DNA of 64,000 bases from Lactococcus lactis (GCF_029023865.1 NZ_CP118969.1:372001-436000), one strand, 5' to 3'; numbered from the stretch's first letter, positions 49,183 to 59,125 are shown. A program made the numbers and translations. Notes: a model not told the origin generated them from the letters alone.

Positions 49183-50319
49183 ATGACAACACTCAGTTTA
49201 GACAAAATCTACAAAAAATATCCCAATGCGACGCAATACGCTGTTGAAGATTTCAACATTGATATCAAAGATAAAGAATTCATTGTATTCGTTGGTCCTT
49301 CAGGTTGTGGTAAATCAACAACATTGCGAATGGTCGCTGGTCTTGAAGATATTACTGAAGGCGAATTTAAAATTGACGGTAAAATCATGAATGATGTCGC
49401 ACCAAAAGATCGTGATATTGCCATGGTTTTCCAAAACTATGCGCTTTATCCACATATGACAGTTTTTGATAACATGGCCTTTGGTTTGAAACTTCGTAAG
49501 TTCAAAAAAGATGAAATTAAACGTCGTGTTGAAGAAGCTGGAACAATTCTTGGTCTTTCTGATTTGCTTGACCGTAAACCTGCTGACTTATCAGGTGGTC
49601 AACGTCAACGGGTAGCAATGGGACGTGCGATTGTCCGTGATGCCAAAGTTTTCCTCATGGATGAACCTTTGTCAAACTTGGATGCTAAACTTCGTGTTTC
49701 AATGCGTACAGAAATTGCAAAAATTCACCGTCGAATTGGAGCAACAACAATCTATGTAACCCATGACCAAACTGAAGCGATGACTCTTGCTGACCGTATT
49801 GTTATTATGTCATCATCACCAAACTCTGATAAAACAGGGACAGTTGGTCGTGTTGAACAAATCGGAACACCACAAGAGCTTTATAATGAACCTGCTAATA
49901 AATTTGTTGCCGGTTTTATCGGTAGTCCTGCGATGAACTTCTTTAATGTCAAAGTTGCTTCTGGAAAATTAACAAATAATGAAGGTTTGAATATGGACCT
50001 TCCAGAAGGAAAAGCAAAATTGCTTAAAGAACAAGGGTATGAAGGAAAAGAAGTGATTCTTGGAATTCGTCCAGAAGACATTCAAGCAAGCAATTTGGCA
50101 CAACAAGCCTATCCAAATCAAACAATTGAAGCTGAAGTTGTCGTTTCTGAACTTCTTGGAGCAGAAACTATGCTTTATCTTAGAGCTGGTTCAACTGAAT
50201 TTGTTTCTCGTGTTGAAGCGCGTGATTTCCGCAATCCAGGAGAAAAAATTACAGTGGCTTTGAACCTAAACAAATCACATTTCTTTGATGCTCAAACTGA
50301 ACATCGCATCATTGATTAA
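49183..50319 (+). CDS. msmK: Sugar ABC transporter ATPase MsmK
   Basis: A 378-residue ATPase of the MalK/MsmK/UgpC type: Walker A GPSGCGKST (38-46), Q-loop, signature LSGGQ (136-140), Walker B LMDEP and a C-terminal MalK-type regulatory OB domain. There are no permease or binding-protein genes in the window, so it probably energises several sugar importers encoded elsewhere, as MsmK does in streptococci. The cre in its promoter fits carbon control. SD AGAGGAGA. Confidence 0.92.
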   Translation: MTTLSLDKIYKKYPNATQYAVEDFNIDIKDKEFIVFVGPSGCGKSTTLRMVAGLEDITEGEFKIDGKIMNDVAPKDRDIAMVFQNYALYPHMTVFDNMAFGLKLRKFKKDEIKRRVEEAGTILGLSDLLDRKPADLSGGQRQRVAMGRAIVRDAKVFLMDEPLSNLDAKLRVSMRTEIAKIHRRIGATTIYVTHDQTEAMTLADRIVIMSSSPNSDKTGTVGRVEQIGTPQELYNEPANKFVAGFIGSPAMNFFNVKVASGKLTNNEGLNMDLPEGKAKLLKEQGYEGKEVILGIRPEDIQASNLAQQAYPNQTIEAEVVVSELLGAETMLYLRAGSTEFVSRVEARDFRNPGEKITVALNLNKSHFFDAQTEHRIID

Positions 50320-50340
50320 AATTTACGCCCTCTTATCTCT

Positions 50341-50374
50341 AAAGATTCTGTCATTAATTGATAGAATCTTTTTT
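50341..50374 (+). terminator. Terminator after msmK
   Basis: AAAGATTCTGTC/GATAGAATCTTT, imperfect centre, then TTTT. Confidence 0.82.
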
Positions 50375-50480
50375 AGTTTGTAAGTGAAAAAATTACTGAT
50401 AGGTCTTGTAAATAAAGGCTTTTCAACGATAATGTCAAAGATAATTGACACTAAGCAGCTTCAACTTTTCAGGCTTAAAA

Positions 50481-50489
50481 TGCTAAAAT
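50481..50489 (+). promoter_or_regulatory. Extended -10 promoter of nifJ
   Basis: TGCTAAAAT; weak -35 TTCAAC at 50460. Leader of about 130 nt. Confidence 0.55.
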
Positions 50490-50534
50490 TAACTTAGTCA
50501 AAATAATATTATTAGGAAAGCTCTCGTCTTTTTC

Positions 50535-50580
50535 GATTTAGTACTAAATCACATAAAGAACACCGACACCGCTCTTTATG
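50535..50580 (+). other. Structured leader of nifJ
   Basis: A 16-bp perfect palindrome GATTTAGTACTAAATC (50535-50550) is followed at once by hairpin CATAAAGA-N13-TCTTTATG (50552-50580) with a C-rich loop. Neither has a T-run, so they are not plain terminators. GCTCTC occurs both before and after them (50519, 50601). I recognise no riboswitch class. Confidence 0.5.
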
Positions 50581-50626
50581 CCGTAAAAATGTCGAATAAA
50601 TGCTCTCCTGAGAAGGTTTGAAAAAA

Positions 50627-53600
50627 ATGAAAAAAACAATGGACGGAAACATGGCGGCAGCACATATTGCTTACGCCTTTTCAGAAATTGCCGTAATTTA
50701 TCCAATTACCCCAAGTTCACCAATGGCAGATTATACTGACGCGTGGTCAGTTGCTGGTCGTAAAAATATCTGGGGCTCAACAGTAAAAATTACAGAACTA
50801 CAATCAGAAGCCGGTGCAGCAGGTGCCATGCACGGTGTTCTTAAAGCAGGAGGGCTTGCGACAACTTATACCGCTTCGCAAGGGCTCCTTTTAATGCTTC
50901 CAAATATGTATAAAATGGCTGGTGAACTTTTGCCAGCAGTTATTCATGTCGCAGCTCGTGCCGTAGCGGCTGGGGCGCTTAATATTTTTGGAGACCAGTC
51001 TGACGTGATGTCAGCCAGAACAACTGGGTTTGCCATGTTAGCAGAGTCATCTGTTCAAGAAGTGATGGACTTGTCAGCAGTTGCCCACTTAGCAACACTT
51101 GAAGGTTCAGTTCCTTTCTTGAATTTCTTTGACGGTTTTAGAACTTCTCATGAAATTCAAAAAATTGATGTTATTGATTATCAAGATTTATTACCAATGG
51201 TTAATCAAGAAAAATTAGCTGATTTTCGTGACCGTGCAATGAACCCTGATCATCCTACAGTTTCAGGGACAAATCAAAATGCAGATATCTATTTCCAACA
51301 AAGGGAAACGGTCAATTCTTACTATGAAGCTCTTCCTGAAATCGTTCAAAAATACATGGGAAAAATCAATAAACTTCGTGGGACAGATTATGATTTAGTC
51401 AATTATTATGGCGCACCTGATGCGACAGAAGTCATTGTTTCTATGGGTTCTGTTGCTGGGACAATTGAGCAAACAGTTGATTATTTAAATGGACAAGGCC
51501 GAAAAGTTGGTTTTATCAATGTTCACTTATATCGTCCATTTCCATTGGAAAACTTTCTTGAAAAATTACCAAAGACAGTCAAATCAGTAGCGGTCTTAGA
51601 CCGTACAAAAGAATCTGGTTCAAATGGAGAACCTCTTTTCCTTGACGTTCAATCAGCGCTTTTCAATTCTAATGTTAAACAAGTGATTGGTGGCCGCTAT
51701 GGAATTGGTGGAAAAGATACTCGTCCAGAACACATCGTCAGTGTTTTTGATGAATTAGTCAAAGCACAACCAAAACGTATGTTTACAATCGGAATTAATG
51801 ATGATGTTACAAACTTGTCTCTGACAAATTCAAAAGTCCTTGATTTAACACCAGCAGATACATTTCAAGCAAAATTCTGGGGCTTTGGTTCAGATGGAAC
51901 AGTTGGTGCCAATAAAGCAGCAATCAAAATTATTGGTGACCATACTGATAAATATGTTCAAGCCGCTTTTGAATATGATTCAAAAAAATCAGGTGGATTA
52001 ACCATTTCACATTTACGTTTTGGTGATTCGCCAATTACTTCTGAATATATGACAGCTACACTTGATTTTGTTGCTTGTCACAACATGACTTATGTACGTA
52101 AATATAACTTGACCAAAGGCTTGAAAGCTGGAGGCCTATTTCTATTAAACACAAGTTGGAATCTAGAACAACTTTCAAAAAATCTTCCGAATGAAATGAA
52201 GAAATTCATTGCCGAAAATCAAATTCGATTTTATACGATTGATGCCATGAAAATTGCTCATGAAACCGGAATGGAACGCAGAATTAATACGATTATGCAG
52301 GTCGCCTTTTTCAAATTGGCTCATGTTATGCCTTTTGATGAAGCCTATGAGATTCTGAAAAAAGATGCTCAAAAATATGCAAAGAAATCACCAACCATTG
52401 TTGAACAAAATTTGAATGCAATGGCACTTGCTTTGAACGGCTTGCATGAAGTAAAGATTCCAGAAAGCTGGGCTGAAACTCAAGAAGAAAAAACGAAAGT
52501 TCTTACGACAGAAAGTTCTCGTAAAAAATATGTTTTTGAAATTGTAAATAAAACCAATGCCTTTGAAGGTGATGAACTTTCGGTACAAACCTTAGTCGAT
52601 AACAAAATGACTTTTGGAGATGAACCATTGGGAACAAGTGCTTCTGAAAAAAGGGGAATTGCCTTAGAAATTCCTGAATGGAATGCCCAAGCTTGTATTC
52701 AATGTAATGAATGTTCATTTGTTTGTCCTCATGCTGCCATCAGACCATTTTTAGTCGACGAAGACGAATGGAATCAAGCACCAGAAGGTTTCCATGTTAT
52801 GGATTATAAAGGAGCTGATGGCTTAAAATATCGGATTCAGGTCTCTGTTGAAGACTGTACAGGTTGTGGATTATGTATTGAAGCCTGTCCTAAAAAGGGT
52901 GAAGCTTTAAAAATGATTCCTTATGAGGGACAAGAAAAAGAATCTGTCAATTGGGCTTTTGCGCAAACCCTTAAAACAAAAGAAAATCCAGCTCGTCCAG
53001 GTACAATTGCCGCTAGTCAATTTGAAAAACCACTTTTTGAATTTTCAGGAGCATGCTCAGGCTGTGGTGAAACACCATATATTAAATTATTGACACAAAT
53101 GTTTGGTGACCGAATGATGATTTCCAATGCAACTGGCTGTTCAGCCATTTATGGTGGAACACAAGCAACACCATATACAACAAATGAGTTTGAACAAGGC
53201 CCTGCATGGTCAAACTCACTCTTTGAGGATAATGCGGAATACGGATATGGAATGTGGTTAGCTTCTCAAACCAGACGTCAAAAATTAGCAGCCCAAGTCC
53301 TTGAAGCCTTGCCAGAAATGTCAGATGATTTGCAAAAATTGGCGAAAGACTGGGTAGAACACTTAGAAGATTCAGAAGGAACACGAGCAAGAGCCGAAAA
53401 AATGAAGGGAATGCTTGCTTCTGAACACTTCAACTCAGCTAAGTTGGATGAAATATATAAACAAAAAGATCAATTTGTAAAACCAACCCAATGGATATTT
53501 GGTGGAGATGGTTGGGCCTATGATATTGGTTTTGGCGGTTTAGATCATATTGTAGCTTCAGGTGCTGATGTTAATATCTTAGTTATGGACAACGAAGTCT

Positions 53601-54298
53601 ATGCCAATACTGGGGGACAAGTTTCTAAAGCAACTCCAGCTTCAGCAATTGCACAATTTGCTGCTGGCGGTAAATCTAATACGAAAAAAGATTTAGGAGC
53701 GATGCTAATGACCTACGGAGATGTTTATGTGGCTCAGATTGCTTCTGGAGCAAACATGATGCAAACAATCCGTGCCTTTGATGAAGCTGAAAAATTTAAA
53801 GGTCCATCAGTCATTATTGCTTATACTCCATGTATTTCACATGGTTTATATGGAGGAATACATTTAGCACTTGATGAAGCAAAAGAAGCCGTGAATTCTG
53901 GTTACTGGCAACTTTATCGCTATAATCCTCTTCTTGAAGATTTGGGTAAAAATCCGATGATTCTTGATTTCAAAAAACCTGATTTTAGTAAAGTTAGAAA
54001 TTTCTTATTGACACAATCTCGTTTTGGTAATCTATTAAAAGTTGATGCTGAACATGCAGAAAGTTTGTATGCTAAAGCTGCCAAAGATTCTCGTAAACGA
54101 TTTATGCGTTATGCTAGAACATCAGGAGATTTAGATAAGTATTTAGAACGTGAAGCAAAAGCACTGGCGAAAAAAAATCCTGAATCAGAGGGGACTATAG
54201 AAGTTACTCTGCCAAAAGAACGTAAGAAACGTCCAGTTGATCCTGAGCGTGAAGCAAGACGAGCTGCTCGTAAAGCAGAACGTGAGGCTAAAAAATAA
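50627..54298 (+). CDS. nifJ: Pyruvate:ferredoxin/flavodoxin oxidoreductase
   Basis: Oxidises pyruvate to acetyl-CoA and CO2 with reduction of ferredoxin or flavodoxin. The 1223-residue single-chain PFOR starts with the TPP/pyruvate domain (GNMAAAHIAYAFSE), contains a bacterial ferredoxin insert with two 4Fe-4S motifs (CIQCNECSFVC near 688, CTGCGLCIEAC near 743), a proximal cluster CSGCGETPY, and the TPP motif GDGWAYDIGFGG near 960. A TTG three codons upstream is possible; the ATG fits GAGAAGG better. It ends in an Arg/Lys/Glu tail of ~35 residues (KKRPVDPEREARRAARK) unusual for the family. No ferredoxin gene is near. Confidence 0.92.
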   Translation: MKKTMDGNMAAAHIAYAFSEIAVIYPITPSSPMADYTDAWSVAGRKNIWGSTVKITELQSEAGAAGAMHGVLKAGGLATTYTASQGLLLMLPNMYKMAGELLPAVIHVAARAVAAGALNIFGDQSDVMSARTTGFAMLAESSVQEVMDLSAVAHLATLEGSVPFLNFFDGFRTSHEIQKIDVIDYQDLLPMVNQEKLADFRDRAMNPDHPTVSGTNQNADIYFQQRETVNSYYEALPEIVQKYMGKINKLRGTDYDLVNYYGAPDATEVIVSMGSVAGTIEQTVDYLNGQGRKVGFINVHLYRPFPLENFLEKLPKTVKSVAVLDRTKESGSNGEPLFLDVQSALFNSNVKQVIGGRYGIGGKDTRPEHIVSVFDELVKAQPKRMFTIGINDDVTNLSLTNSKVLDLTPADTFQAKFWGFGSDGTVGANKAAIKIIGDHTDKYVQAAFEYDSKKSGGLTISHLRFGDSPITSEYMTATLDFVACHNMTYVRKYNLTKGLKAGGLFLLNTSWNLEQLSKNLPNEMKKFIAENQIRFYTIDAMKIAHETGMERRINTIMQVAFFKLAHVMPFDEAYEILKKDAQKYAKKSPTIVEQNLNAMALALNGLHEVKIPESWAETQEEKTKVLTTESSRKKYVFEIVNKTNAFEGDELSVQTLVDNKMTFGDEPLGTSASEKRGIALEIPEWNAQACIQCNECSFVCPHAAIRPFLVDEDEWNQAPEGFHVMDYKGADGLKYRIQVSVEDCTGCGLCIEACPKKGEALKMIPYEGQEKESVNWAFAQTLKTKENPARPGTIAASQFEKPLFEFSGACSGCGETPYIKLLTQMFGDRMMISNATGCSAIYGGTQATPYTTNEFEQGPAWSNSLFEDNAEYGYGMWLASQTRRQKLAAQVLEALPEMSDDLQKLAKDWVEHLEDSEGTRARAEKMKGMLASEHFNSAKLDEIYKQKDQFVKPTQWIFGGDGWAYDIGFGGLDHIVASGADVNILVMDNEVYANTGGQVSKATPASAIAQFAAGGKSNTKKDLGAMLMTYGDVYVAQIASGANMMQTIRAFDEAEKFKGPSVIIAYTPCISHGLYGGIHLALDEAKEAVNSGYWQLYRYNPLLEDLGKNPMILDFKKPDFSKVRNFLLTQSRFGNLLKVDAEHAESLYAKAAKDSRKRFMRYARTSGDLDKYLEREAKALAKKNPESEGTIEVTLPKERKKRPVDPEREARRAARKAEREAKK

Positions 54299-54314
54299 TA
54301 TATTCTTACTAATG

Positions 54315-54352
54315 AAAAGTTACTGACAGAATTTTTGTCAGTAACTTTTTTA
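54315..54352. terminator. TTACTGACAG terminator after nifJ
   Basis: AAAAGTTACTGACAG facing TTGTCAGTAACTTTTTT; the right copy has one substitution (C to T). Confidence 0.85.
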
Positions 54353-54466
54353 TTCTCGTCAGCTAAAAACTACAGTTTTGCTAATGTAAAAATTACAGAT
54401 AGATTAAGGGAATAAGAACAAGATGATAAATCTTTATTTGGGAATAAAGCAGTTCACGTAAAATTT

Positions 54467-54475
54467 TGGTATAAT
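54467..54475 (+). promoter_or_regulatory. Extended -10 promoter of cdaA-cdaR-glmM
   Basis: TGGTATAAT, 30 bp before the TTG start. Confidence 0.6.
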
Positions 54476-54505
54476 TAGACTAACAATATAAAAGGAGGGG
54501 GACTT

Positions 54506-55384
54506 TTGACCGACTTCAATCAATTTTTTAACCTTGAGTTTTGGCAAAAGATTTTTGAATTGAATGAATCACCTCTGCGAATTGCTATTGCAATATTAGA
54601 CATTGCAATTATCAGTTTTTTCCTTTATCAAGCGATTAGGTTTGTACAAGGAACAAAATTAATGACGCTTGTTCGTGGTGTGATTATTTTCATTTTTATC
54701 AGAATTATTGCCGGACTTATTGGACTTACAACAGTTGAGTGGTTACTCAACCAAGTTATTACCTATGGGGTTATCGCCGGAGTTATCATTTTTCAGCCTG
54801 AAATTAGGCGAGCGCTTGAAAGCTTAGGAAGAACAACCACATTATTTACACCAACGAGAAAAAGTAGCCCTGATGGGCATATTTCAGCTTACGAGAAATC
54901 TTTTGCTTACATGTCTGAGCGAAAAATTGGCGCTTTGATTGCGATTGAGCAAGGGCAAAATTTAAATGAATTTGTAAGTACAGGGATTCGTTTAGATGCG
55001 GATATTACTAGCGAATTACTTATTAATATTTTCATTCCAAATACACCTTTGCACGATGGCGCGGTCATTGTTCAGGGAAACAAAATTGCTGTAACCTCTG
55101 CCTATCTTCCTTTGACCGAAAAATCGGGGATTTCAAAACAATTTGGGACTAGACACCGTGCTGCAATTGGACTTTCTGAAGTCTCAGATGCTTTAGTTTT
55201 AGTGGTTTCCGAAGAAACTGGTGGAATTTCAATCGCTCACAATGGAGAATTTTTCGCGGATATTTCCAAAGAAAAATTCCATGATATTCTAGTGGCCATT
55301 TTAGTTCCTAAAGTTGAAAAAAATGAAAAAGGAACAGGGAAGAATAGAAAAAATAAAGCAGGAGGAAAGAAAAATGGCAAATAA
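54506..55384 (+). CDS. cdaA: Diadenylate cyclase CdaA
   Basis: Makes c-di-AMP, the regulator of potassium and osmolyte balance. The 292-residue protein has three N-terminal membrane helices (about 25-100) and a DAC domain with DGA at 184-186 and RHR at 216-218, the catalytic motifs. The start is TTG with a strong SD (AAAGGAGGGGG). The C-terminus is basic. It overlaps cdaR by 11 bp, and cdaR and glmM follow, the conserved c-di-AMP operon. Confidence 0.95.
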   Translation: MTDFNQFFNLEFWQKIFELNESPLRIAIAILDIAIISFFLYQAIRFVQGTKLMTLVRGVIIFIFIRIIAGLIGLTTVEWLLNQVITYGVIAGVIIFQPEIRRALESLGRTTTLFTPTRKSSPDGHISAYEKSFAYMSERKIGALIAIEQGQNLNEFVSTGIRLDADITSELLINIFIPNTPLHDGAVIVQGNKIAVTSAYLPLTEKSGISKQFGTRHRAAIGLSEVSDALVLVVSEETGGISIAHNGEFFADISKEKFHDILVAILVPKVEKNEKGTGKNRKNKAGGKKNGK

Positions 55385-56333
55385 ATTTTTTAATTCCAAA
55401 ACATTTTATATCCTTGCCTCTGTTTTCTTTGCGATTGTCCTTTTCTTTAATACTAATGCAACATCCATCCGTAATCAGGGAACTAATCAGTCTGGAGAAG
55501 TTTACACAGCCACAATTAATAACGTTCCAGTAGAATTAAAATATAATTCTAATAAATATTTCGTTAGTGGTTATAACAGCACTGCGACGGTTCATCTTTC
55601 TGGATATAATCGCTTGTCTATCACTAATGAAGAAAATTCGGACACAAGAAATTTCTTTTTAAGTGTTGATTTGACCAAACTAAAAACAGGAAAATTTGAT
55701 GTACCAATTCGGATTGAACAACTGCCTGGCGGAGTAACGGCAACGATTGAACCTAAAACAATGAATATCACTTTAGAAGACAAAGTGAAGAAAGAGTTTG
55801 AAGTAACACCAAAAGCTGATTCAACTCAATTGCCAGAAGGTTTTACAATTGATTCACTTTCAGTGAGTGATGAAAAGGTAAAAGTGACTGCCGGGGAAGA
55901 GAGCATCAAAAAAATTCAAGCAATTGAAGCTGCTTTACCAAATGATGTTAATTTAAATGAAAATTATTCAGGCACAGTCACTCTTCATGCCGTAGACAGC
56001 ACAGGTAAAATTCTTCCAGCACAAATTGAACCTTCAACGACTCATTTAAAAGTTGTAGTAAATAAATTAACTAAAGATGTGCCGGTTAAAGTGACACAAA
56101 AAGGAACGCTTGATAAGACTTTATCATCTATTAAGACAAAAGTATCTGATAAAACAGTTACTCTCTCAGGAGAAAAAAGTGCTTTAGAAGCAATCAACGA
56201 GGTTGAAGCATCAGTGGATATCTCTGGAGTTGTAAAAGAAACGAAAGTAACTGTTCCTATACGTGCAACAGGAGTAAGTGCTGATCCACAAGAAGTTGAA
56301 GTAACATTAACACCTGTAAAAATAAGTGGATAA
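55374..56333 (+). CDS. cdaR: CdaA regulatory protein CdaR (YbbR repeats)
   Basis: A 319-residue protein with an N-terminal membrane anchor (about 10-26) and extracellular YbbR-type repeats (roughly 50-130, 135-215, 220-310). It modulates CdaA at the membrane. The frame is open further upstream, but GGAGG before the ATG at 55374, inside the end of cdaA, marks the start and implies coupling. Confidence 0.92.
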   Translation: MANKFFNSKTFYILASVFFAIVLFFNTNATSIRNQGTNQSGEVYTATINNVPVELKYNSNKYFVSGYNSTATVHLSGYNRLSITNEENSDTRNFFLSVDLTKLKTGKFDVPIRIEQLPGGVTATIEPKTMNITLEDKVKKEFEVTPKADSTQLPEGFTIDSLSVSDEKVKVTAGEESIKKIQAIEAALPNDVNLNENYSGTVTLHAVDSTGKILPAQIEPSTTHLKVVVNKLTKDVPVKVTQKGTLDKTLSSIKTKVSDKTVTLSGEKSALEAINEVEASVDISGVVKETKVTVPIRATGVSADPQEVEVTLTPVKISG

Positions 56334-56378
56334 ATTTTCAGAGTCAAATAAAAATAATAAAAATGGAGACAAGAAAAA

Positions 56379-57737
56379 ATGGGTAAATATTTCGGAACAG
56401 ACGGTGTTCGCGGGGAAGCAAATGTTGAATTAACGCCGGAGATGGCTTTTAAACTTGGTCGTTTTGGTGGCTATGTCCTTAGTCAACATGAATTAGGTAC
56501 ACCAAAAGTTTATGTTGGTCGCGATACACGAATTTCTGGACAAATGCTTGCGAGCAGTTTGATTTCAGGACTTTTGTCTGTTGGGATTGAAGTTTATGAT
56601 TTAGGAGTCATTGCAACACCAGGTGTAGCATATTTAGTTAAAAAAGATGGTGCCTCTGCTGGGGTCATGATATCAGCCAGCCATAATCCAGCACTTGATA
56701 ATGGAATTAAATTCTTTGGTGGTGATGGTTATAAATTAGAGGATGAAAAAGAACTTGAAATTGAAGCATTGATTGACGCTGAAGAAGACACATTGCCACG
56801 TCCATCTGCTCAAGGCTTAGGAATGCTGCATGACTATATCGAAGGTGTTCGTAAATATCAAGCTTTCTTAAAAACAACAGCAGAAGGTAATTTTGAAGGC
56901 TATAAGGTTGTTCTTGATACAGCTAATGGTGCAGCTTATACTTCTGCTCGTGCCGTTTTTGCTGATTTAGAAGCGAATTTGACAGTTATTGGTGAAAATC
57001 CTGATGGACTCAATATCAATGTAAAAGTAGGCTCAACTCATCCTGAAGCGATGGCTAAAAAAGTTGTCGAAACAGGAAGTGACCTCGGACTTGCCTTTGA
57101 CGGTGATGCTGACCGCCTGATTGCCGTTGATGAAAATGGAGAAATTGTTGATGGCGATAAAATTATGTTTATCGTTGGGAAATATCTTCTTGGACAAGGA
57201 AAATTGGCTCAAGATACGCTAGTAACAACTGTGATGTCTAATCTTGGATTCCATTTAGCGCTTGAAGAAGCAGGGATTAATTCAGTGATTACAGCCGTTG
57301 GTGACCGTTATGTTGTTGAAGAAATGAAGAAAAATAATTACAACTTCGGTGGTGAACAATCGGGTCATATGATTTTCCTTGATTACAATACAACAGGAGA
57401 TGGTCAACTTTCAGCCATTCAATTGTTGAAAGTAATGCGTGAAACTGGCAAATCTTTATCTGAATTAGCAAGTGAAGTTACAATTTATCCACAAAAATTA
57501 GTTAATGTTCGGGTAAAAGATAATGCAGCTAAAAAATCAGCAATGGATGTGCCAGCGATTCAAAAAGTAATTTCAGAAATGGAAACTTCAATGAATGGGA
57601 AAGGTCGTATTTTAGTTCGCCCTTCAGGAACTGAACCACTCTTGCGTGTCATGGCTGAAGCGCCAACTCATGAAGAGGTCAATCATGTTGTAGATACCAT
57701 TGTTGAAGTTGTTGAAGCAGAAATTGGTGTAAAATAA
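56379..57737 (+). CDS. glmM: Phosphoglucosamine mutase GlmM
   Basis: Converts glucosamine-6-P to glucosamine-1-P for peptidoglycan. The 452-residue protein has the phosphoserine loop ISASHNP (Ser101), metal loop DGDADR near 240, sugar loop GGEQSGH and phosphate loop RPSGTEP. GlmM binds CdaA and lowers its activity in several Firmicutes, explaining the operon. Two terminators follow. Confidence 0.96.
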   Translation: MGKYFGTDGVRGEANVELTPEMAFKLGRFGGYVLSQHELGTPKVYVGRDTRISGQMLASSLISGLLSVGIEVYDLGVIATPGVAYLVKKDGASAGVMISASHNPALDNGIKFFGGDGYKLEDEKELEIEALIDAEEDTLPRPSAQGLGMLHDYIEGVRKYQAFLKTTAEGNFEGYKVVLDTANGAAYTSARAVFADLEANLTVIGENPDGLNINVKVGSTHPEAMAKKVVETGSDLGLAFDGDADRLIAVDENGEIVDGDKIMFIVGKYLLGQGKLAQDTLVTTVMSNLGFHLALEEAGINSVITAVGDRYVVEEMKKNNYNFGGEQSGHMIFLDYNTTGDGQLSAIQLLKVMRETGKSLSELASEVTIYPQKLVNVRVKDNAAKKSAMDVPAIQKVISEMETSMNGKGRILVRPSGTEPLLRVMAEAPTHEEVNHVVDTIVEVVEAEIGVK

Positions 57738-57740
57738 AGA

Positions 57741-57775
57741 AAAAAAGCAAGAACTGATTTTGTTCTTGCTTTTTA
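57741..57775 (+). terminator. Terminator after glmM
   Basis: AAAAAGCAAGAAC/GTTCTTGCTTTTT. Confidence 0.88.
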
Positions 57776-57785
57776 TTATCAAGTA

Positions 57786-57815
57786 AAAACTCTCCTTATT
57801 GGGAGAGCTTTTTTA
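57786..57815. terminator. Bidirectional terminator between glmM and treR
   Basis: AAAACTCTCC/GGGAGAGCTTTT with loop TTATT; it reaches the treR stop codon. Confidence 0.8.
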
Positions 57816-58529
57816 TCTTTTTTGTCGTCTGGCAAATTCTGTGAAACGAAAGCGGTCGACTTGATGTCGAGATTCAGTATACTGAAAAAGAGTATTATCA
57901 GCAAGATAAACATGAGATTTGACAGACACGACATGATGGTCTTTGGGATTTAAGTCAAGATATTTAAAGTCATCTTCGCAGGCAAAATCAATCGTGACTT
58001 CCTTTTGAGCATAGGCAATATCAAGCCCTAGAGTATCTTCTAAGTAGTCATAGGTTGAAATTTTAGCATGTTCTGGAGTTAAACCTTCGGAATATTTTTC
58101 TAAAAATAAATCCCAATCTAAAATTGAAAATTTGCCATCTACTTTGCGCCTTCTGAGAATACTTATGGCGTGTTCACCAACGGCAAAACCAGTTGTTTCT
58201 GAAAGTTTAGGGTTAATTTCAAGTCTTTCAAATCGAATGACCTCAGTTTCACTATGGAAACCCATAGAGGTTTGTAGTTCTTTGTATGAAGTTAAGCCAG
58301 AGATAGGGAAAAGGAGCCTATCGTGAGCGAGGACAATGCTACCATAGCCATGTCGTCTTTGAATAAGCCCTTTCTCTTCTAAAATTTTTAAAGCCTGTCT
58401 GACTGTTGAACGACTGCTCTCGTAATTAGCAGAGAGCTCATTTTCACTTGGAAGAATATCGTTCGTTTTATAGATATCGTTAAAAATCTTTTTTTCTAAA
58501 TCTTGCAAAATCACTTCATATTTCTTCAT
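57813..58529 (-). CDS. treR: GntR-family trehalose operon repressor TreR
   Basis: A 238-residue regulator with an N-terminal GntR winged helix (LPSENELSANYESSRSTVRQALKILEEKGL, quoted in part: SRSTVRQALKI) and a C-terminal UTRA effector domain. It is divergent from the trehalose PTS genes, and the operator-like TTGTACGTACAA lies in front of them. In Bacillus the inducer is trehalose-6-phosphate; the same is inferred here. Confidence 0.88.
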   Translation of the reverse strand: MKKYEVILQDLEKKIFNDIYKTNDILPSENELSANYESSRSTVRQALKILEEKGLIQRRHGYGSIVLAHDRLLFPISGLTSYKELQTSMGFHSETEVIRFERLEINPKLSETTGFAVGEHAISILRRRKVDGKFSILDWDLFLEKYSEGLTPEHAKISTYDYLEDTLGLDIAYAQKEVTIDFACEDDFKYLDLNPKDHHVVSVKSHVYLADNTLFQYTESRHQVDRFRFTEFARRQKR

Positions 58530-58568
58530 ACTTTATATTTTATCATAAAAATAATTGTTACCGCTTGC

Positions 58569-58617
58569 TGAAAACGTTTTTATATGATACAATGATTTTG
58601 TTAACTTGTACGTACAA
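58569..58617 (+). promoter_or_regulatory. Trehalose operon promoter with cre and TreR operator
   Basis: Cre TGAAAACGTTTTTA (58569-58582, one mismatch), extended -10 TGATACAAT (58585-58593), then the 12-bp palindrome TTGTACGTACAA (58606-58617), close to the Bacillus TreR operator TTGTATATACAA. CcpA repression and TreR roadblock are both implied. Confidence 0.78.
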
Positions 58618-58639
58618 CTTCAAAAGATAGGAGATTCTT

Positions 58640-59125
58640 ATGTTTGGAATAGGAAAAAAGAAAGAATTGAAAGACGATAAAGGGCTATATAATCCAGTTT
58701 CTGGAGAAGTTATTGAACTTTCAAAAGTAAACGATCCGGTATTTTCAAAGAAAATAATGGGTGATGGTTTTGCAGTTGAGCCCAAAGAAAATAAAATTTT
58801 TGCTCCAGTTTCTGCAAAAGTAACTTTGGTTCAGGGACATGCAATTGGCTTTAAACGTGCTGATGGCTTAGATATTCTTTTACATCTAGGTATTGATACA
58901 GTAGCTCTTAAAGGGGCACCATTTAAAATTAAAGTTAAAGTGGATGATATTGTTAATGGTGGTGATGAGCTGGGAACTGTTGATTGGGGGCAGATTGAAG
59001 CTGCTGGTTTGGATAAGACAACAATGGTTATTTTTACAAATACTAAAGACCTTTTATCTGGCTTTGAGGTTAAATATGGTTCAGCCAATGCACGTGATGA
59101 ATTAGGTCAGGCAAGTGTTAAGTAA
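58640..59125 (+). CDS. Trehalose PTS enzyme IIA (glucose-family)
   Basis: A 161-residue IIA-Glc type domain with active-site region LLHLGIDTV (His82) and the accessory His67 in QGHAIG. It is a separate protein donating phosphate to the following IIBC, which has no IIA domain. SD AGGAGA. First gene of the TreR-controlled operon. Confidence 0.9.
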   Translation: MFGIGKKKELKDDKGLYNPVSGEVIELSKVNDPVFSKKIMGDGFAVEPKENKIFAPVSAKVTLVQGHAIGFKRADGLDILLHLGIDTVALKGAPFKIKVKVDDIVNGGDELGTVDWGQIEAAGLDKTTMVIFTNTKDLLSGFEVKYGSANARDELGQASVK

